Part shown: one piece after another, positions 1 through 8,310 of the stretch
Numbering within the stretch: the stretch's first letter is position 1
How the letters are laid out: each line of letters begins with the position of its first letter
Assembly: GCF_036287215.1 (NCBI RefSeq)
Contig: NZ_CP142860.1
Coordinates: 3,038,001-3,102,000 of the forward strand
Direction of reading: 5' to 3'
Length of the DNA: 64,000 nucleotides
Source: Caproiciproducens sp. CPB-2
GTDB lineage: Bacteria; Bacillota; Clostridia; Oscillospirales; Acutalibacteraceae
Program-made: the position numbers and the translations under genes
Notes under the pieces: generated by a model
What the model saw: the letters and a program-made list of their open reading frames with translations, nothing else
Told to the model about the DNA's origin: nothing
Databases searched by the model: none

Positions 1-1127
1 TGAGCGGAAGCCAGGCTCGCAGCGGCGTTCTGGCCGTGGATACAGGCTTTTATATCTGGTGGATCGTGTTTACCCTTGTGCTTCTGGCGGGCACCGTCCT
101 TCTCTACCGGAAACGCCGCAGCGAATGCGCCGAAAGCAGCTTTGCCTTTTCCCTTCCCAAAAACGGGATCCGGTTCATGATCACCGCCGTAACGGGCCTC
201 GGACTGGGACTGCTGCTCCAGAGCGGAACGGAAAGCTCCGGAAACTTTTTCATCGGCCTGATCGCCGGGTCCCTTGCCGCGCATATTGTGACGGAGACCA
301 TTTATTCCCGCGGGTTTAAGCAGCTGAAAAAGAGCTTCGTCGGATACGGCGTTTTCATGGCCGTGTTTGTGGCCGCTTACGCTTTTCTTGCCACGGGCGC
401 TTTGGGCTATGACACCCGCGTTCCCCTGGCGGAGGACGTGGCAAGCGTCACCGTCCGGGATCCCTATACGAATAACGGCGGGATTCTTGACGGGAACCAC
501 CGTTTGCTTGCCTCCATTACGCCGACGCTGACGGAAAAAGCCAACATCGCGAAGGTAACCGATTTCCATAAGAAAATTGTGCAGGATAAGAGAAGCCATT
601 CTTATCCTTATTCCCTGAACGGCGGAAACGGCACTTCCTTCACTTTGACCTATCATCTGAAAAACGGCGGCGCCGTAGACAGAACTTATTATTTTGAATA
701 CAAGAATGACGGACAGGGAAATCCGATCTCTCCGCTGGGCGAAATCGCCGACACCAGGGAATACAAGGAAACGCAGGATCTCCTGTTTTATGTTGAGCCG
801 GAGTACATGAAAAGCGTCGACCTGGAGCCATGGAGCGGGGAAGAAAGCACCACCTTCGCGCCGGACCTGAACACCAAAAAGGAACTGCTGGACGCAATGA
901 GGCAGGATTACCTGGACGGCAAGCTCAGCAACGGCAAAAATCTTGCCGCAGATTCCTCTTATCTGGTGATCGAATACAAGTCCCCCCTTCAGGTGAAGGA
1001 CGGGAAACTGAAGGCCCTGCTGAACGGATACGAAGGCGATATTTACCTGTATATGAACAGCTACAACTTTTTGAACAACTCCAGCAAAACCGGAGAATTG
1101 GTGGAAAAACTCGGCTGGAACAAATAA
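1..1127 (+). CDS. C-terminal part of a membrane protein, DUF6449-like (5' end outside window)
   Basis: The reading frame is open to the left edge with no stop, so the gene starts upstream. A GTG at 36 has no ribosome-binding site and is probably internal. The visible part has about four hydrophobic segments (near positions 45-110, 165-235, 235-290 and 335-405), followed by a soluble region of roughly 230 residues ending in a Tyr/Asn-rich stretch. The soluble part resembles the DUF6449 region that follows ABC-2-type permease segments in Firmicutes; this is a memory-based match. If so, it is the permease half of an export ABC transporter whose ATPase lies upstream. A strong terminator follows 40 bases after the stop. 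Confidence 0.5.
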   Translation, partial: SGSQARSGVLAVDTGFYIWWIVFTLVLLAGTVLLYRKRRSECAESSFAFSLPKNGIRFMITAVTGLGLGLLLQSGTESSGNFFIGLIAGSLAAHIVTETIYSRGFKQLKKSFVGYGVFMAVFVAAYAFLATGALGYDTRVPLAEDVASVTVRDPYTNNGGILDGNHRLLASITPTLTEKANIAKVTDFHKKIVQDKRSHSYPYSLNGGNGTSFTLTYHLKNGGAVDRTYYFEYKNDGQGNPISPLGEIADTREYKETQDLLFYVEPEYMKSVDLEPWSGEESTTFAPDLNTKKELLDAMRQDYLDGKLSNGKNLAADSSYLVIEYKSPLQVKDGKLKALLNGYEGDIYLYMNSYNFLNNSSKTGELVEKLGWNK

Positions 1128-1167
1128 CAAGCTGCATCATCACGCAAATACAGCATATCAATACAGG

Positions 1168-1202
1168 AAGGCGGCCGGCTCTCGGACCCGGCCGCCTTTT
1201 CT
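1168..1202 (+). terminator. Rho-independent terminator of the first gene
   Basis: A perfect 9-bp GC-rich stem (1170-1178 with 1188-1196) is followed by TTTT. Confidence 0.85.
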
Positions 1203-1267
1203 ATCCGAAAATACCGTCATGCGCTCCTCCGGTCCATACTGTGCCGGTTAAAAATTGGTCCTGAAAT

Positions 1268-2017
1268 ATGTTTTGGGAGGAACCTGAAATTATAAACACT
1301 GAAAATCAAAAGGAATACGAAGAGAAAAGAAAAATCACCGGCATTGTTTCCGTTTCCGTGCTGCTCCTTTTGTTTGCGGCAGCCACCGCGCTGCTTTGGA
1401 GGCCGCTGATCGACACCATCTCCAACCCGGAGCAGTTCCGCGCGTGGGTCAACCTGCACGGCGTGGCGGGAAGATTCGCCTTCGTCGGTATGATGGTCCT
1501 GCAGATCATCTTTGCCGTCATCCCCGGCGAACCGATGGAGGTTGGCGCGGGATACGCCTTCGGCACTCTGGAGGGCACCCTGCTGTGCCTGGCCGGAGCG
1601 GCGGTCGGCTCGTCCGTTATTTTCCTGTTTACAAAGCTTTGGGGGAACAGATTGGTGGAAGCGTTTATCAGCCGGGAAAAAATCCATTCCCTGCGCTTTA
1701 TGAAATACAGCAGGAATCTGAACTTCATCGTATTTTTCGCGTTCCTGATTCCGGGAACCCCGAAGGACCTTATGACCTATTTCATCGGTCTTACGTCCAT
1801 GAAGCTGAAAACCTTTTTAATTCTGACCAGCATTGCGCGGATTCCTTCCGTGATCACCTCTACGATTACAGGCAACGCGCTGGGAATGCAGGATTACAGG
1901 ATCGCGGCCATCATTTATTCCATCACGGCGGCCGCCAGCCTGATCGGCGCGATTGCTTACCGCAAAATTTCCAGACGGTACCGACAGGACAAAAAAGAAA
2001 AATCCGGGAGCGACTGA
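1268..2017 (+). CDS. TVP38/TMEM64 (DedA-like, VTT domain) membrane protein
   Basis: A 249-residue integral membrane protein of the VTT/SNARE-associated family. The central signature is visible as an IPGEPMEVGAGYAFG segment and, later, a FLIPGTPKDLMTYFIG re-entrant loop followed by a helix with a conserved Arg (SIARIPS). The family is linked to membrane homeostasis and lipid or undecaprenyl-phosphate flipping; the substrate here is unknown. The N-terminus is charged (EEPEIINTENQKEYEEKRK) before the first helix. The ATG at 1268 has no SD, while GGGAGGA at 1275-1281 lies inside the frame, seven bases before an ATT codon at 1289, so the true start may be a rare ATT. It is a single-gene unit ended by a hairpin shared with the facing gene. 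Confidence 0.8.
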   Translation: MFWEEPEIINTENQKEYEEKRKITGIVSVSVLLLLFAAATALLWRPLIDTISNPEQFRAWVNLHGVAGRFAFVGMMVLQIIFAVIPGEPMEVGAGYAFGTLEGTLLCLAGAAVGSSVIFLFTKLWGNRLVEAFISREKIHSLRFMKYSRNLNFIVFFAFLIPGTPKDLMTYFIGLTSMKLKTFLILTSIARIPSVITSTITGNALGMQDYRIAAIIYSITAAASLIGAIAYRKISRRYRQDKKEKSGSD

Positions 2018-2046
2018 CAAATCAGCGCTCCCGGATTTATTTTTTT
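2000..2046. terminator. Bidirectional terminator between convergent genes
   Basis: A 13-bp perfect stem (2000-2012 with 2026-2038) is followed by a T-run from 2037. It overlaps the stop codon of the TVP38-like gene and lies at the 3' end of fprA on the other strand. Confidence 0.8.
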
Positions 2047-3236
2047 TACTTCATGTTGGATGCTATTTCTTTCGCGTACGCCCTGATGGCCGTCAGGTCT
2101 TCGTCCGTAGGATTGAAAAGAACACGGAAGCCTTCTCCGATAAACCGGAACTTCAGGTGTTCCATCCGGGATTTCATCATCGGAACGGCTTCGCCGCTCC
2201 AGCCATAAGCGCCGAACGCCCCGGCCGGTTTTTGTCTGGTGTTGATCGCGTCCACGCTGGCAAGGATATCCCAGATCACTTTCGGCGCGTCGCGGTTAAT
2301 GGTGCAGGAACCGATCAGCAGAGCGTCCGCTTCATTCGCAAGCTTCGCTGCCTCTTCCAACGGCGTAAAGACGACATTGATCAGCTTCGCATCCAGCTTC
2401 TCGTCTTTTTTCAGTTCGTCATAGGCCGCTTCGGCCAGCTTCCCAGTACATCCGTAAGCGGAAGCGTAAAGGATACCGACCGTTTTTTTCTCACGCGGGA
2501 CAGGAGTGCTCCACTCCCGGTAAAGGTCCTCGCATTTCTGAATGCTTTCGGTAAGACAGGGGCCGTGACTGGGACAGACCAAGGTAACCGGAAGGTCCTT
2601 TATCTTGTCAAGTCCGGCCAGAACATAAGGCTTGAATGGCCCGAAAATACAATTGTAATAATGTTTAAATTGCTCGCTGTACTTGTCCGGATAATGGACG
2701 GTCGTATCAAGCATAGTGGGCTCGCAATAATGCGTCCCCAGAAAGTCGCAGGTAAACAGCGTCTTTTCCGAACCCATGTAGACAAACATGGAATCCGGCC
2801 AGTGAAGAAGAGGCGCTATGATGAACTCAAGCTCTTCCTCTCCGATCGAAAGCTTGTCTCCCTGTTTTACAGTGACGCATTGAAAGTCTCGGTTGGTAAT
2901 GGCAGAAAGATACATCTTTGCCGCTGTCGTACAGTAAACCGTAATATTGGGATTCATTTCGAGCAGCTTTCCAACGCTGCCGGAATGGTCCGGTTCCGTG
3001 TGGTCCATAATCAGATAATCAATTTTTGAAATATCGATGACACTTTGAATGTTATTCAGGTACTCGTCGAAAAACGGAGCGTGTACCGTATCGATCAGAA
3101 CGTTCTTTTCACCCGTAATGAGGTACGCGTTATAGCTGGTTCCATAACGCGACTCCATAATGATGTCAAAAACACGAAGTGACGGATTCAGCACACCGAC
3201 TGAATAAACATTGTTTTTGAGTTTGATTGCACCCAT
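2046..3236 (-). CDS. fprA: Flavodiiron protein (A-type flavoprotein, O2/NO reductase)
   Basis: A 396-residue flavodiiron protein that reduces O2 to water and/or NO to N2O with electrons from rubredoxin. The N-terminal metallo-beta-lactamase-like domain keeps the full diiron ligand set: H79-x-E81-x-D83 (HTEPDH), H145, D164 and H224 (SHGP), matching the Desulfovibrio ROO pattern. The C-terminal half (from about residue 250) is a flavodoxin domain with an FMN phosphate loop (YASAYGCTG). It lies 24 bases downstream of the rubredoxin gene in the same direction, so donor and oxidase are co-transcribed. This is a typical oxygen-detoxification pair in obligate anaerobes. Confidence 0.95.
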   Translation of the reverse strand: MGAIKLKNNVYSVGVLNPSLRVFDIIMESRYGTSYNAYLITGEKNVLIDTVHAPFFDEYLNNIQSVIDISKIDYLIMDHTEPDHSGSVGKLLEMNPNITVYCTTAAKMYLSAITNRDFQCVTVKQGDKLSIGEEELEFIIAPLLHWPDSMFVYMGSEKTLFTCDFLGTHYCEPTMLDTTVHYPDKYSEQFKHYYNCIFGPFKPYVLAGLDKIKDLPVTLVCPSHGPCLTESIQKCEDLYREWSTPVPREKKTVGILYASAYGCTGKLAEAAYDELKKDEKLDAKLINVVFTPLEEAAKLANEADALLIGSCTINRDAPKVIWDILASVDAINTRQKPAGAFGAYGWSGEAVPMMKSRMEHLKFRFIGEGFRVLFNPTDEDLTAIRAYAKEIASNMK

Positions 3237-3260
3237 TCTAATGACATTCTTCCTTTTCAG

Positions 3261-3416
3261 TTATTCCGGAGAAAACATATCCTTGCCGACCCCGCACATA
3301 GGGCAGGTCCAGTCGTCGGGCAGATCCTCGAATTTTGTTCCGGGCGCGATGCCGTTGTCCGGATCGCCTACCGCGGGGTCGTATACATAGCCGCATGCAT
3401 TGCAAACATATTTCAT
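3261..3416 (-). CDS. Rubredoxin
   Basis: A 51-residue rubredoxin with the two CxxC knuckles C5-x2-C8 and C38-x2-C41 that bind one iron, plus the usual aromatic core (Y10, Y12, W36). The start was chosen at the ATG preceded by AAAGGAGCGAAGTT; longer in-frame starts run into the promoter. It is the expected electron donor to the flavodiiron protein encoded immediately downstream. Confidence 0.96.
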   Translation of the reverse strand: MKYVCNACGYVYDPAVGDPDNGIAPGTKFEDLPDDWTCPMCGVGKDMFSPE

Positions 3417-3447
3417 AAACTTCGCTCCTTTGGTTGAATTTGTCATT

Positions 3448-3476
3448 AGTATAGAATAGCACAGCTTTTTTGTCAA
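3448..3476 (-). promoter_or_regulatory. Sigma-A promoter of rubredoxin-fprA
   Basis: TTGACA (3476-3471), a 17-base spacer, then TATACT (3453-3448) on the minus strand, about 32 bases before the rubredoxin start. It overlaps the 3' end of the preceding gene, so the pair has its own promoter. Confidence 0.8.
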
Positions 3477-3718
3477 TCGGAATTGGCCTCAAATTGAAAG
3501 TCTTCGATTATTTCGCTTAAATTGGTCGGAAAAACCGAACCCCTCTGCAGCTGTTGCGCCACACTCATTGCCGTCCCCAAATCATGTGACACTATCTGGT
3601 CAGCTTTTTCTACACGGGTCACGGTGATTTCCACCCCGAAGCCCGTGCTGCGGCTACCATAAACGTAATACTTCAGACTGTTGCCGCACAGCTCAATATT
3701 CCCTACGCATCTTCTCAT
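3473..3718 (-). CDS. Small DUF6514-like protein
   Basis: An 81-residue protein of unknown function, starting at the ATG preceded by AAGGAGGGGAAAA. It has a beta-rich N-terminal half containing [12 protein letters not shown] and a [10 protein letters not shown] strand, then an acidic helical C-terminus. The pattern recalls DUF6514 proteins of Clostridia, but I cannot confirm membership. It sits upstream of rubredoxin in the same direction, yet a good promoter lies across its stop codon, so the link to the oxygen-defence pair is weak. Confidence 0.6.
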   Translation of the reverse strand: MRRCVGNIELCGNSLKYYVYGSRSTGFGVEITVTRVEKADQIVSHDLGTAMSVAQQLQRGSVFPTNLSEIIEDFQFEANSD

Positions 3719-3892
3719 TTTTCCCCTCCTTTTTGTGTGAAATATGACCACAAACTAGTTTAATGATAATTCAATTTTGTCAGATATGCAAGACGAAAAC
3801 GTTCTCTTTCTTCACGAAAATTATATTTACGCAATATGTTTGGCTCTTTTGGACTTTTCAGGCATATCTTGTATATTGGATTTAAGAACTAT

Positions 3893-4402
3893 TTAAACTC
3901 TTTTATACAGGAAGCAAATAAAACCGGCACATAATACGCCCAGTATTGCGCCCGCGAGAACGTCCGACGGGTAATGCACAAATAAAAAAATGCGTGAAAG
4001 GGCAATCAGCAGCGCAAGGGAAAAAGAAGGAGCCGTAAATTTACGGTTTGCCCTGCGCAGGATGAACGCCGCCGCAAAGGAAGAACCGGCGTGACCCGAC
4101 GGGAAGGAATACCCGTGCGGCGCGGCAATCAGCAGCCTGTACCCGGGGATAACGCTGAACGGGCGCGGGCGGGCGGCAATCGGCTTCAGGATTCCTTCCC
4201 CGACCGTATGCGTCAGCATCAGAGCGGCCAGAAGCATCACTCCGTACGGACGGTATTTTTTAGAGCAGATCAGGCAGATGCCGGCCACAACCCATATGAA
4301 TCCCGCGTTTCCCAGCACGGTGACGGCGGGGAAAAAGAAATCCGTAAAGCCGTTGTGAAAATGGCTCTGTATAAAATTCAGGATCAGAAAATCCAGATTC
4401 AT
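3893..4402 (-). CDS. PAP2-family membrane phosphatase
   Basis: A 169-residue integral membrane acid phosphatase of the PAP2 superfamily. All three catalytic motifs are present: K73...R80-P81, PSGH (101-104, catalytic His104) and S136-R137...H143...D147. Members dephosphorylate phosphatidic acid, phosphatidylglycerol-phosphate or undecaprenyl pyrophosphate at the membrane; the short size and compact helices fit the bacterial UppP/PgpB-like types, but the substrate is not decided by sequence. It is a single gene, divergent from the P-type ATPase at 4524. Confidence 0.9.
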   Translation of the reverse strand: MNLDFLILNFIQSHFHNGFTDFFFPAVTVLGNAGFIWVVAGICLICSKKYRPYGVMLLAALMLTHTVGEGILKPIAARPRPFSVIPGYRLLIAAPHGYSFPSGHAGSSFAAAFILRRANRKFTAPSFSLALLIALSRIFLFVHYPSDVLAGAILGVLCAGFICFLYKRV

Positions 4403-4523
4403 CCTCTCTTTTCCTCCTTTCCGCCTACCCGTGTGGGAAACGGGAACGTATTATCGTTGGACGATACTACCATATTTTGAGAAATCCGCGAATATACTTA
4501 ACCATAACAGGGGGTTGATACGA

Positions 4524-7184
4524 TTGGATTGGCAGAGTCTTACAAAAGAAGAATGTGCAAAAAAACTTGGTACCAATATAAAGACGGGCCTGTCGCCGGC
4601 CCAGGCGGAAGAGCGTCGGAACAGGTATGGCCCGAACGAACTGGAGCAGCCGAAAAAGAAGAGCGTTCTGCTGCGGTTTTTCGCGCAGTTTTCAGACTTT
4701 ATGGTAATCATCCTGCTGGTGGCGGCCGGAATTTCGTTTGTGACTTCCTTTTTGCAGAAGGACAACGATTATATTGATTCCATCATCATTCTGGCAATCG
4801 TCACGGTGAACGCGATGATGGGCATGATACAGGAAAGCAGGGCGGAAAAATCGATCGAAGCGCTAAAAAAGATGTCCAGTCCTCACGCCCATGTGGTGCG
4901 CGCGGGCACGGAAGCGCTAATTGAGGCAAAGGACCTGATCCCCGGCGATCTTGTCCTTCTGAACGCGGGCGATCTTGTTCCGGCCGACTTGCGGCTGACC
5001 GAAGCCGTCAACCTGAAGGCGGAGGAAAGCGCCCTGACCGGGGAAAGCCTGCCGAGCAGAAAGCGCGCGGACATGACCTGCTCCGCCAGCACCCCTCTCG
5101 GCGACCGCCACAATCTGCTGTTTTCCTCAAGCTCCATTGCGTCGGGGCACGGCGCCGGCATCGTTACGGCGACCGGGATGGAAACACAGGTGGGGAAAAT
5201 CGCGCATATGATCAGCACCCAGTCGGCTCCCCAGACCCCGCTGCAGCGCAAGCTGGCACAGACGGGGCGCTGGCTTGGAATCGGCGCCCTGGTCATTTGC
5301 TTTGTCATTTTTATTATGGGCCTGTTTCAGCACGTTCAACCACTGGAAATGTTTTTAATTGCCATCAGTCTGGCCGTGGCGGCGATCCCTGAGGGCCTTC
5401 CCGCGGTCGTCACCATTGTGCTGGCGATCGGCGTACGCCGCATGGCGGCGAAAAGGAGCATTGTACGGCGTATGCCCGCTGTGGAAACGCTTGGCAGCGC
5501 CAGTGTGATCTGCTCCGATAAAACCGGCACCCTGACGCAGAACCGGATGACCGTGGTGGAGCTGAGGGGCTCCGGCGGGACCGTACCGATCCACTCGACG
5601 CAGGGAGATTTCCTTCTGAGCCTTGCGTCGCTCTGCTGCAACTGTACGGTCAGCGGGAGCACGATCCACGGCGACCCGACCGAAACGGCGATCGTCTCCG
5701 CCGCTCCCACCGAAAAGAAACGGCTCGACGAACAGTATCCCCGCGTAATGGAAATCCCGTTCAGCTCCGAGCGCAAGATGATGACGACCGTACACCGCCT
5801 GGGCGGCGGGCGTTACCGGATTATCACCAAGGGCGCGCCCGACATTCTGTTCACGCACTGTACGGGCGGAGCGCCGCGGCAGAACGAGGAGATGGCCTCG
5901 CGCGCGCTGCGCGTGATCGGCGTCGCCTACCGGGACATCGACTTTCTGCCGGACCCGGATGAAAATATTGAACACGGCTTGACCTTCTGCGGCCTGATCG
6001 GAATGATCGACCCGCCCCGCCCGCAGGTAAAACCCGCTGTGGATCTATGCCGCAAGGCCGGCATCCGGCCCATTATGATCACAGGGGATCACGCCGCCAC
6101 CGCGGCGGCGATTGCGAAGCAGCTCGGCATTATGGACGGAAAAAGCCGCGTCATCACCGGCGCGGAGCTGGACAGACTCAGCCAGCAGGAGCTTGAAAGA
6201 AGCATCTACGACTACGCCGTGTTTGCCCGCGTTTCCCCGGAGCACAAGGTACGCATCGTACGCGCGTTCCAGTCCCATGGCGAGGTCGTCGCCATGACGG
6301 GGGACGGCGTAAACGACGCCCCCGCGCTGCGCGCCGCGGACATCGGCTGCGCAATGGGCATTTCGGGCACTGACGTGGCCAAGGCGGCGTCGGATATGGT
6401 TCTGACGGATGATAACTTCGCAACGATTGTGACCGCTGTACGCGAAGGCAGGGGCATCTATGAGAACATCCGAAAAACCGTACATTTCCTGCTCAGCTGC
6501 AACATCGGGGAAATTCTGACCGTGTTTGTCAGCTTTCTGCTGCGCCTGCCTACCCCCCTGCTGGCCATTCAGCTGCTGTGGGTAAACCTTGTGACGGATT
6601 CCCTTCCCGCGCTTGCGCTGGGTGTTGAACCGATAGACAGGGACATCATGGACCGCAAGCCGGTAAAACCGAACGAAAGCGTTTTTTCCGGCGGCATGGG
6701 ATACAATATTATTGTGGAAGGGTGCCTGATCGGCGCTATTTCGCTCCTGGCCTACAGCATCGGCCGCATTTATTTCGACGTCGACCCGTCGTCCCCGTAT
6801 GTCGGCCGCACCATGGCGTTCGCTGTCCTCAGCCTCTCTCAGATCGTACATACCTTTAACATGCGGTCTCCGCACTCCGTGTTTAAAGCCGGCATTTTCG
6901 CCAACCCCAAGCTTGTGCTGGCGGGGATAATCTGCACGGCGCTCCAGACAATGGTGATCGTCTTTGAACCACTGGCCGTAATTTTCAAAACCGCGGTGCT
7001 GAACGGCCGCCAATGGCTGATCGTAGCGCTGCTGTCCCTGATTCCCCTTGCGGTGGTAGAGCTTGAAAAGGCGGTTACAGGACACAAATCCCGGCACAAT
7101 CCCATACAAAGCGGACATAAAAAGTCCGGCGGGGTACCAAAGAAATCGTTTCAGGGAAAAGGAAAGGCATTTCTTAACCGGTGA
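4524..7184 (+). CDS. Calcium-type P-type ATPase (P2A)
   Basis: An 886-residue cation pump of the P2A (SERCA-like) class, probably exporting Ca2+. It has an N-terminal cation-ATPase domain, the actuator TGES (172-175), M4 with the PEGLPAVVTIVLA ion-binding stretch, the phosphorylation site DKTGTLT with D332, the hinge TGDGVND (592-598) and a C-terminal four-helix module. I place the start at TTG 4524, which has AGGGGG nine bases upstream and begins LDWQSLTKEE, a normal family N-terminus; the in-frame ATG at 4431 would add a non-homologous leader. The C-terminus carries an unusual 30-residue Lys/Arg/Gly-rich tail. It is monocistronic. Confidence 0.93.
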   Translation: MDWQSLTKEECAKKLGTNIKTGLSPAQAEERRNRYGPNELEQPKKKSVLLRFFAQFSDFMVIILLVAAGISFVTSFLQKDNDYIDSIIILAIVTVNAMMGMIQESRAEKSIEALKKMSSPHAHVVRAGTEALIEAKDLIPGDLVLLNAGDLVPADLRLTEAVNLKAEESALTGESLPSRKRADMTCSASTPLGDRHNLLFSSSSIASGHGAGIVTATGMETQVGKIAHMISTQSAPQTPLQRKLAQTGRWLGIGALVICFVIFIMGLFQHVQPLEMFLIAISLAVAAIPEGLPAVVTIVLAIGVRRMAAKRSIVRRMPAVETLGSASVICSDKTGTLTQNRMTVVELRGSGGTVPIHSTQGDFLLSLASLCCNCTVSGSTIHGDPTETAIVSAAPTEKKRLDEQYPRVMEIPFSSERKMMTTVHRLGGGRYRIITKGAPDILFTHCTGGAPRQNEEMASRALRVIGVAYRDIDFLPDPDENIEHGLTFCGLIGMIDPPRPQVKPAVDLCRKAGIRPIMITGDHAATAAAIAKQLGIMDGKSRVITGAELDRLSQQELERSIYDYAVFARVSPEHKVRIVRAFQSHGEVVAMTGDGVNDAPALRAADIGCAMGISGTDVAKAASDMVLTDDNFATIVTAVREGRGIYENIRKTVHFLLSCNIGEILTVFVSFLLRLPTPLLAIQLLWVNLVTDSLPALALGVEPIDRDIMDRKPVKPNESVFSGGMGYNIIVEGCLIGAISLLAYSIGRIYFDVDPSSPYVGRTMAFAVLSLSQIVHTFNMRSPHSVFKAGIFANPKLVLAGIICTALQTMVIVFEPLAVIFKTAVLNGRQWLIVALLSLIPLAVVELEKAVTGHKSRHNPIQSGHKKSGGVPKKSFQGKGKAFLNR

Positions 7185-7210
7185 GGATACCGGGTTAAGA
7201 GGAGAACAGA

Positions 7211-7247
7211 GAAGCGGACCCGGAACAGATTGTTCCGGGTCCGCTTC
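7211..7247. terminator. 17-bp perfect inverted repeat between convergent genes
   Basis: Arms 7211-7227 and 7231-7247 are perfectly complementary with a 3-base loop. There is no clear T-run on either strand, so termination is inferred only from its position between two convergent genes. Confidence 0.55.
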
Positions 7248-7281
7248 CATTACCGACAGCTAATTTGAAATAGACTATTTG

Positions 7282-7539
7282 TTATAAATTTTGTTTGCAA
7301 AACGCTTTCAAACGGTCCGTTTCCGTCTGTTCGTCTTCCCCTTCGATGGCAAAGGTAAGTCTGTCGTTTTCTTTGGCGCACAGGCTCATGATGGAAAACA
7401 GGCGTTTGGCATCGGCTGTCGTGCCATTGGCCAGCACACTGATTTTACAGCCGGAGCCCTGCGCGATTTTCACCAGCATTCCCGCCGGTCTCGCATGTAA
7501 TCCAAGTTTATCCTGAATCGTGTAATCAAATTTTATCAT
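7282..7539 (-). CDS. HPr-family phosphocarrier protein
   Basis: An 85-residue HPr. The phosphorelay site His15 is in GLHARPAG, so it can carry phosphate from enzyme I to the PTS IIA. The region that normally holds the regulatory Ser46 (KSIMGVMSL in B. subtilis HPr) reads KRLFSIMSL here, placing Arg at 46; it should not be a target of HPr kinase. It is the last gene of the PTS operon (28 bases after nanE), suggesting a dedicated HPr for this transporter, not the general one. A good SD (AAAAGGAUGCACT) precedes the ATG. Confidence 0.9.
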   Translation of the reverse strand: MIKFDYTIQDKLGLHARPAGMLVKIAQGSGCKISVLANGTTADAKRLFSIMSLCAKENDRLTFAIEGEDEQTETDRLKAFCKQNL

Positions 7540-7567
7540 AGTGCATCCTTTTTTAATCTCTTGTCCG

Positions 7568-8284
7568 TCAGGCCGTGGGAGAAGCTTTCCGCTTTTTCAA
7601 TTCTTCGACATACCACGAGGTAATGATCTCCGGTCGGGTGATCGCCGTTCCCACAACAATGCTGTGGCAGCCCAGCTCCAGAATTTTAAGCGCCTCTTCT
7701 TTGGTGTGGATCCTGCCTTCTGCGATGATCGGTTTTGCGAGATGACGGACAAGCTGTTCCACCAGCTCATAGCTGAGTCCGTTTATATGGCTCGTCTGGG
7801 GAGTGTATCCGCAAAGCGTGGTTGACACGATATTCGCGCCACAGTCACTTGCGTAAACACCCTCTTCAAAGGTTGAAATATCCGCCATAACCAATATATC
7901 CGGGTAATTTTTATGGATACCCTGAATAATGGAAGTGAGCGTTTCGCCGTTCGGCCTTTCTCTTTTTGTCCCGTCCAGTGCAACAATGGAGGCGCCGGCC
8001 TCAATCACTTTTTTGGCGCTTTCAAAATCCGGCGTGATAAAAACACGTTTATCCTGATCCCATATTTTACGAATCCCGATAATCGGAAGCTTTACTTTCC
8101 GGGAAATGGCGCGAATATCCTCTTCGCCGTTTGCTCTGATTCCCACTGCGCCTCCCTCTTCAGCGGCTTTTGCGAAGGCCGCCATAATATCGCTGCCCCG
8201 CATCGCCCAGCCTTCCCGGGCCTGACAGGAGACAATGAGACCGTTTTTGATCTGGTTTAAAACAGTTTCCTGTTTCGACGTCAT
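7568..8284 (-). CDS. nanE: N-acetylmannosamine-6-phosphate 2-epimerase
   Basis: A 238-residue TIM-barrel epimerase converting ManNAc-6-P to GlcNAc-6-P. Family marks include the N-terminal LIVSCQAREG strand, VALDGTKRERP and the C-terminal phosphate-binding IIAEGRIHTKEEA and SIVVGTAITRP segments. The start was chosen at ATG 8284 (SD GAAAGGAAU); the longer frame would run into the transporter gene. It lies directly after the PTS IIC-IID gene, implying that the imported sugar is, or is converted through, an N-acetylmannosamine-type phosphate. Confidence 0.92.
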   Translation of the reverse strand: MTSKQETVLNQIKNGLIVSCQAREGWAMRGSDIMAAFAKAAEEGGAVGIRANGEEDIRAISRKVKLPIIGIRKIWDQDKRVFITPDFESAKKVIEAGASIVALDGTKRERPNGETLTSIIQGIHKNYPDILVMADISTFEEGVYASDCGANIVSTTLCGYTPQTSHINGLSYELVEQLVRHLAKPIIAEGRIHTKEEALKILELGCHSIVVGTAITRPEIITSWYVEELKKRKASPTA

Positions 8285-8310
8285 CCAACCATTCCTTTCA
8301 ACAGAGAACT

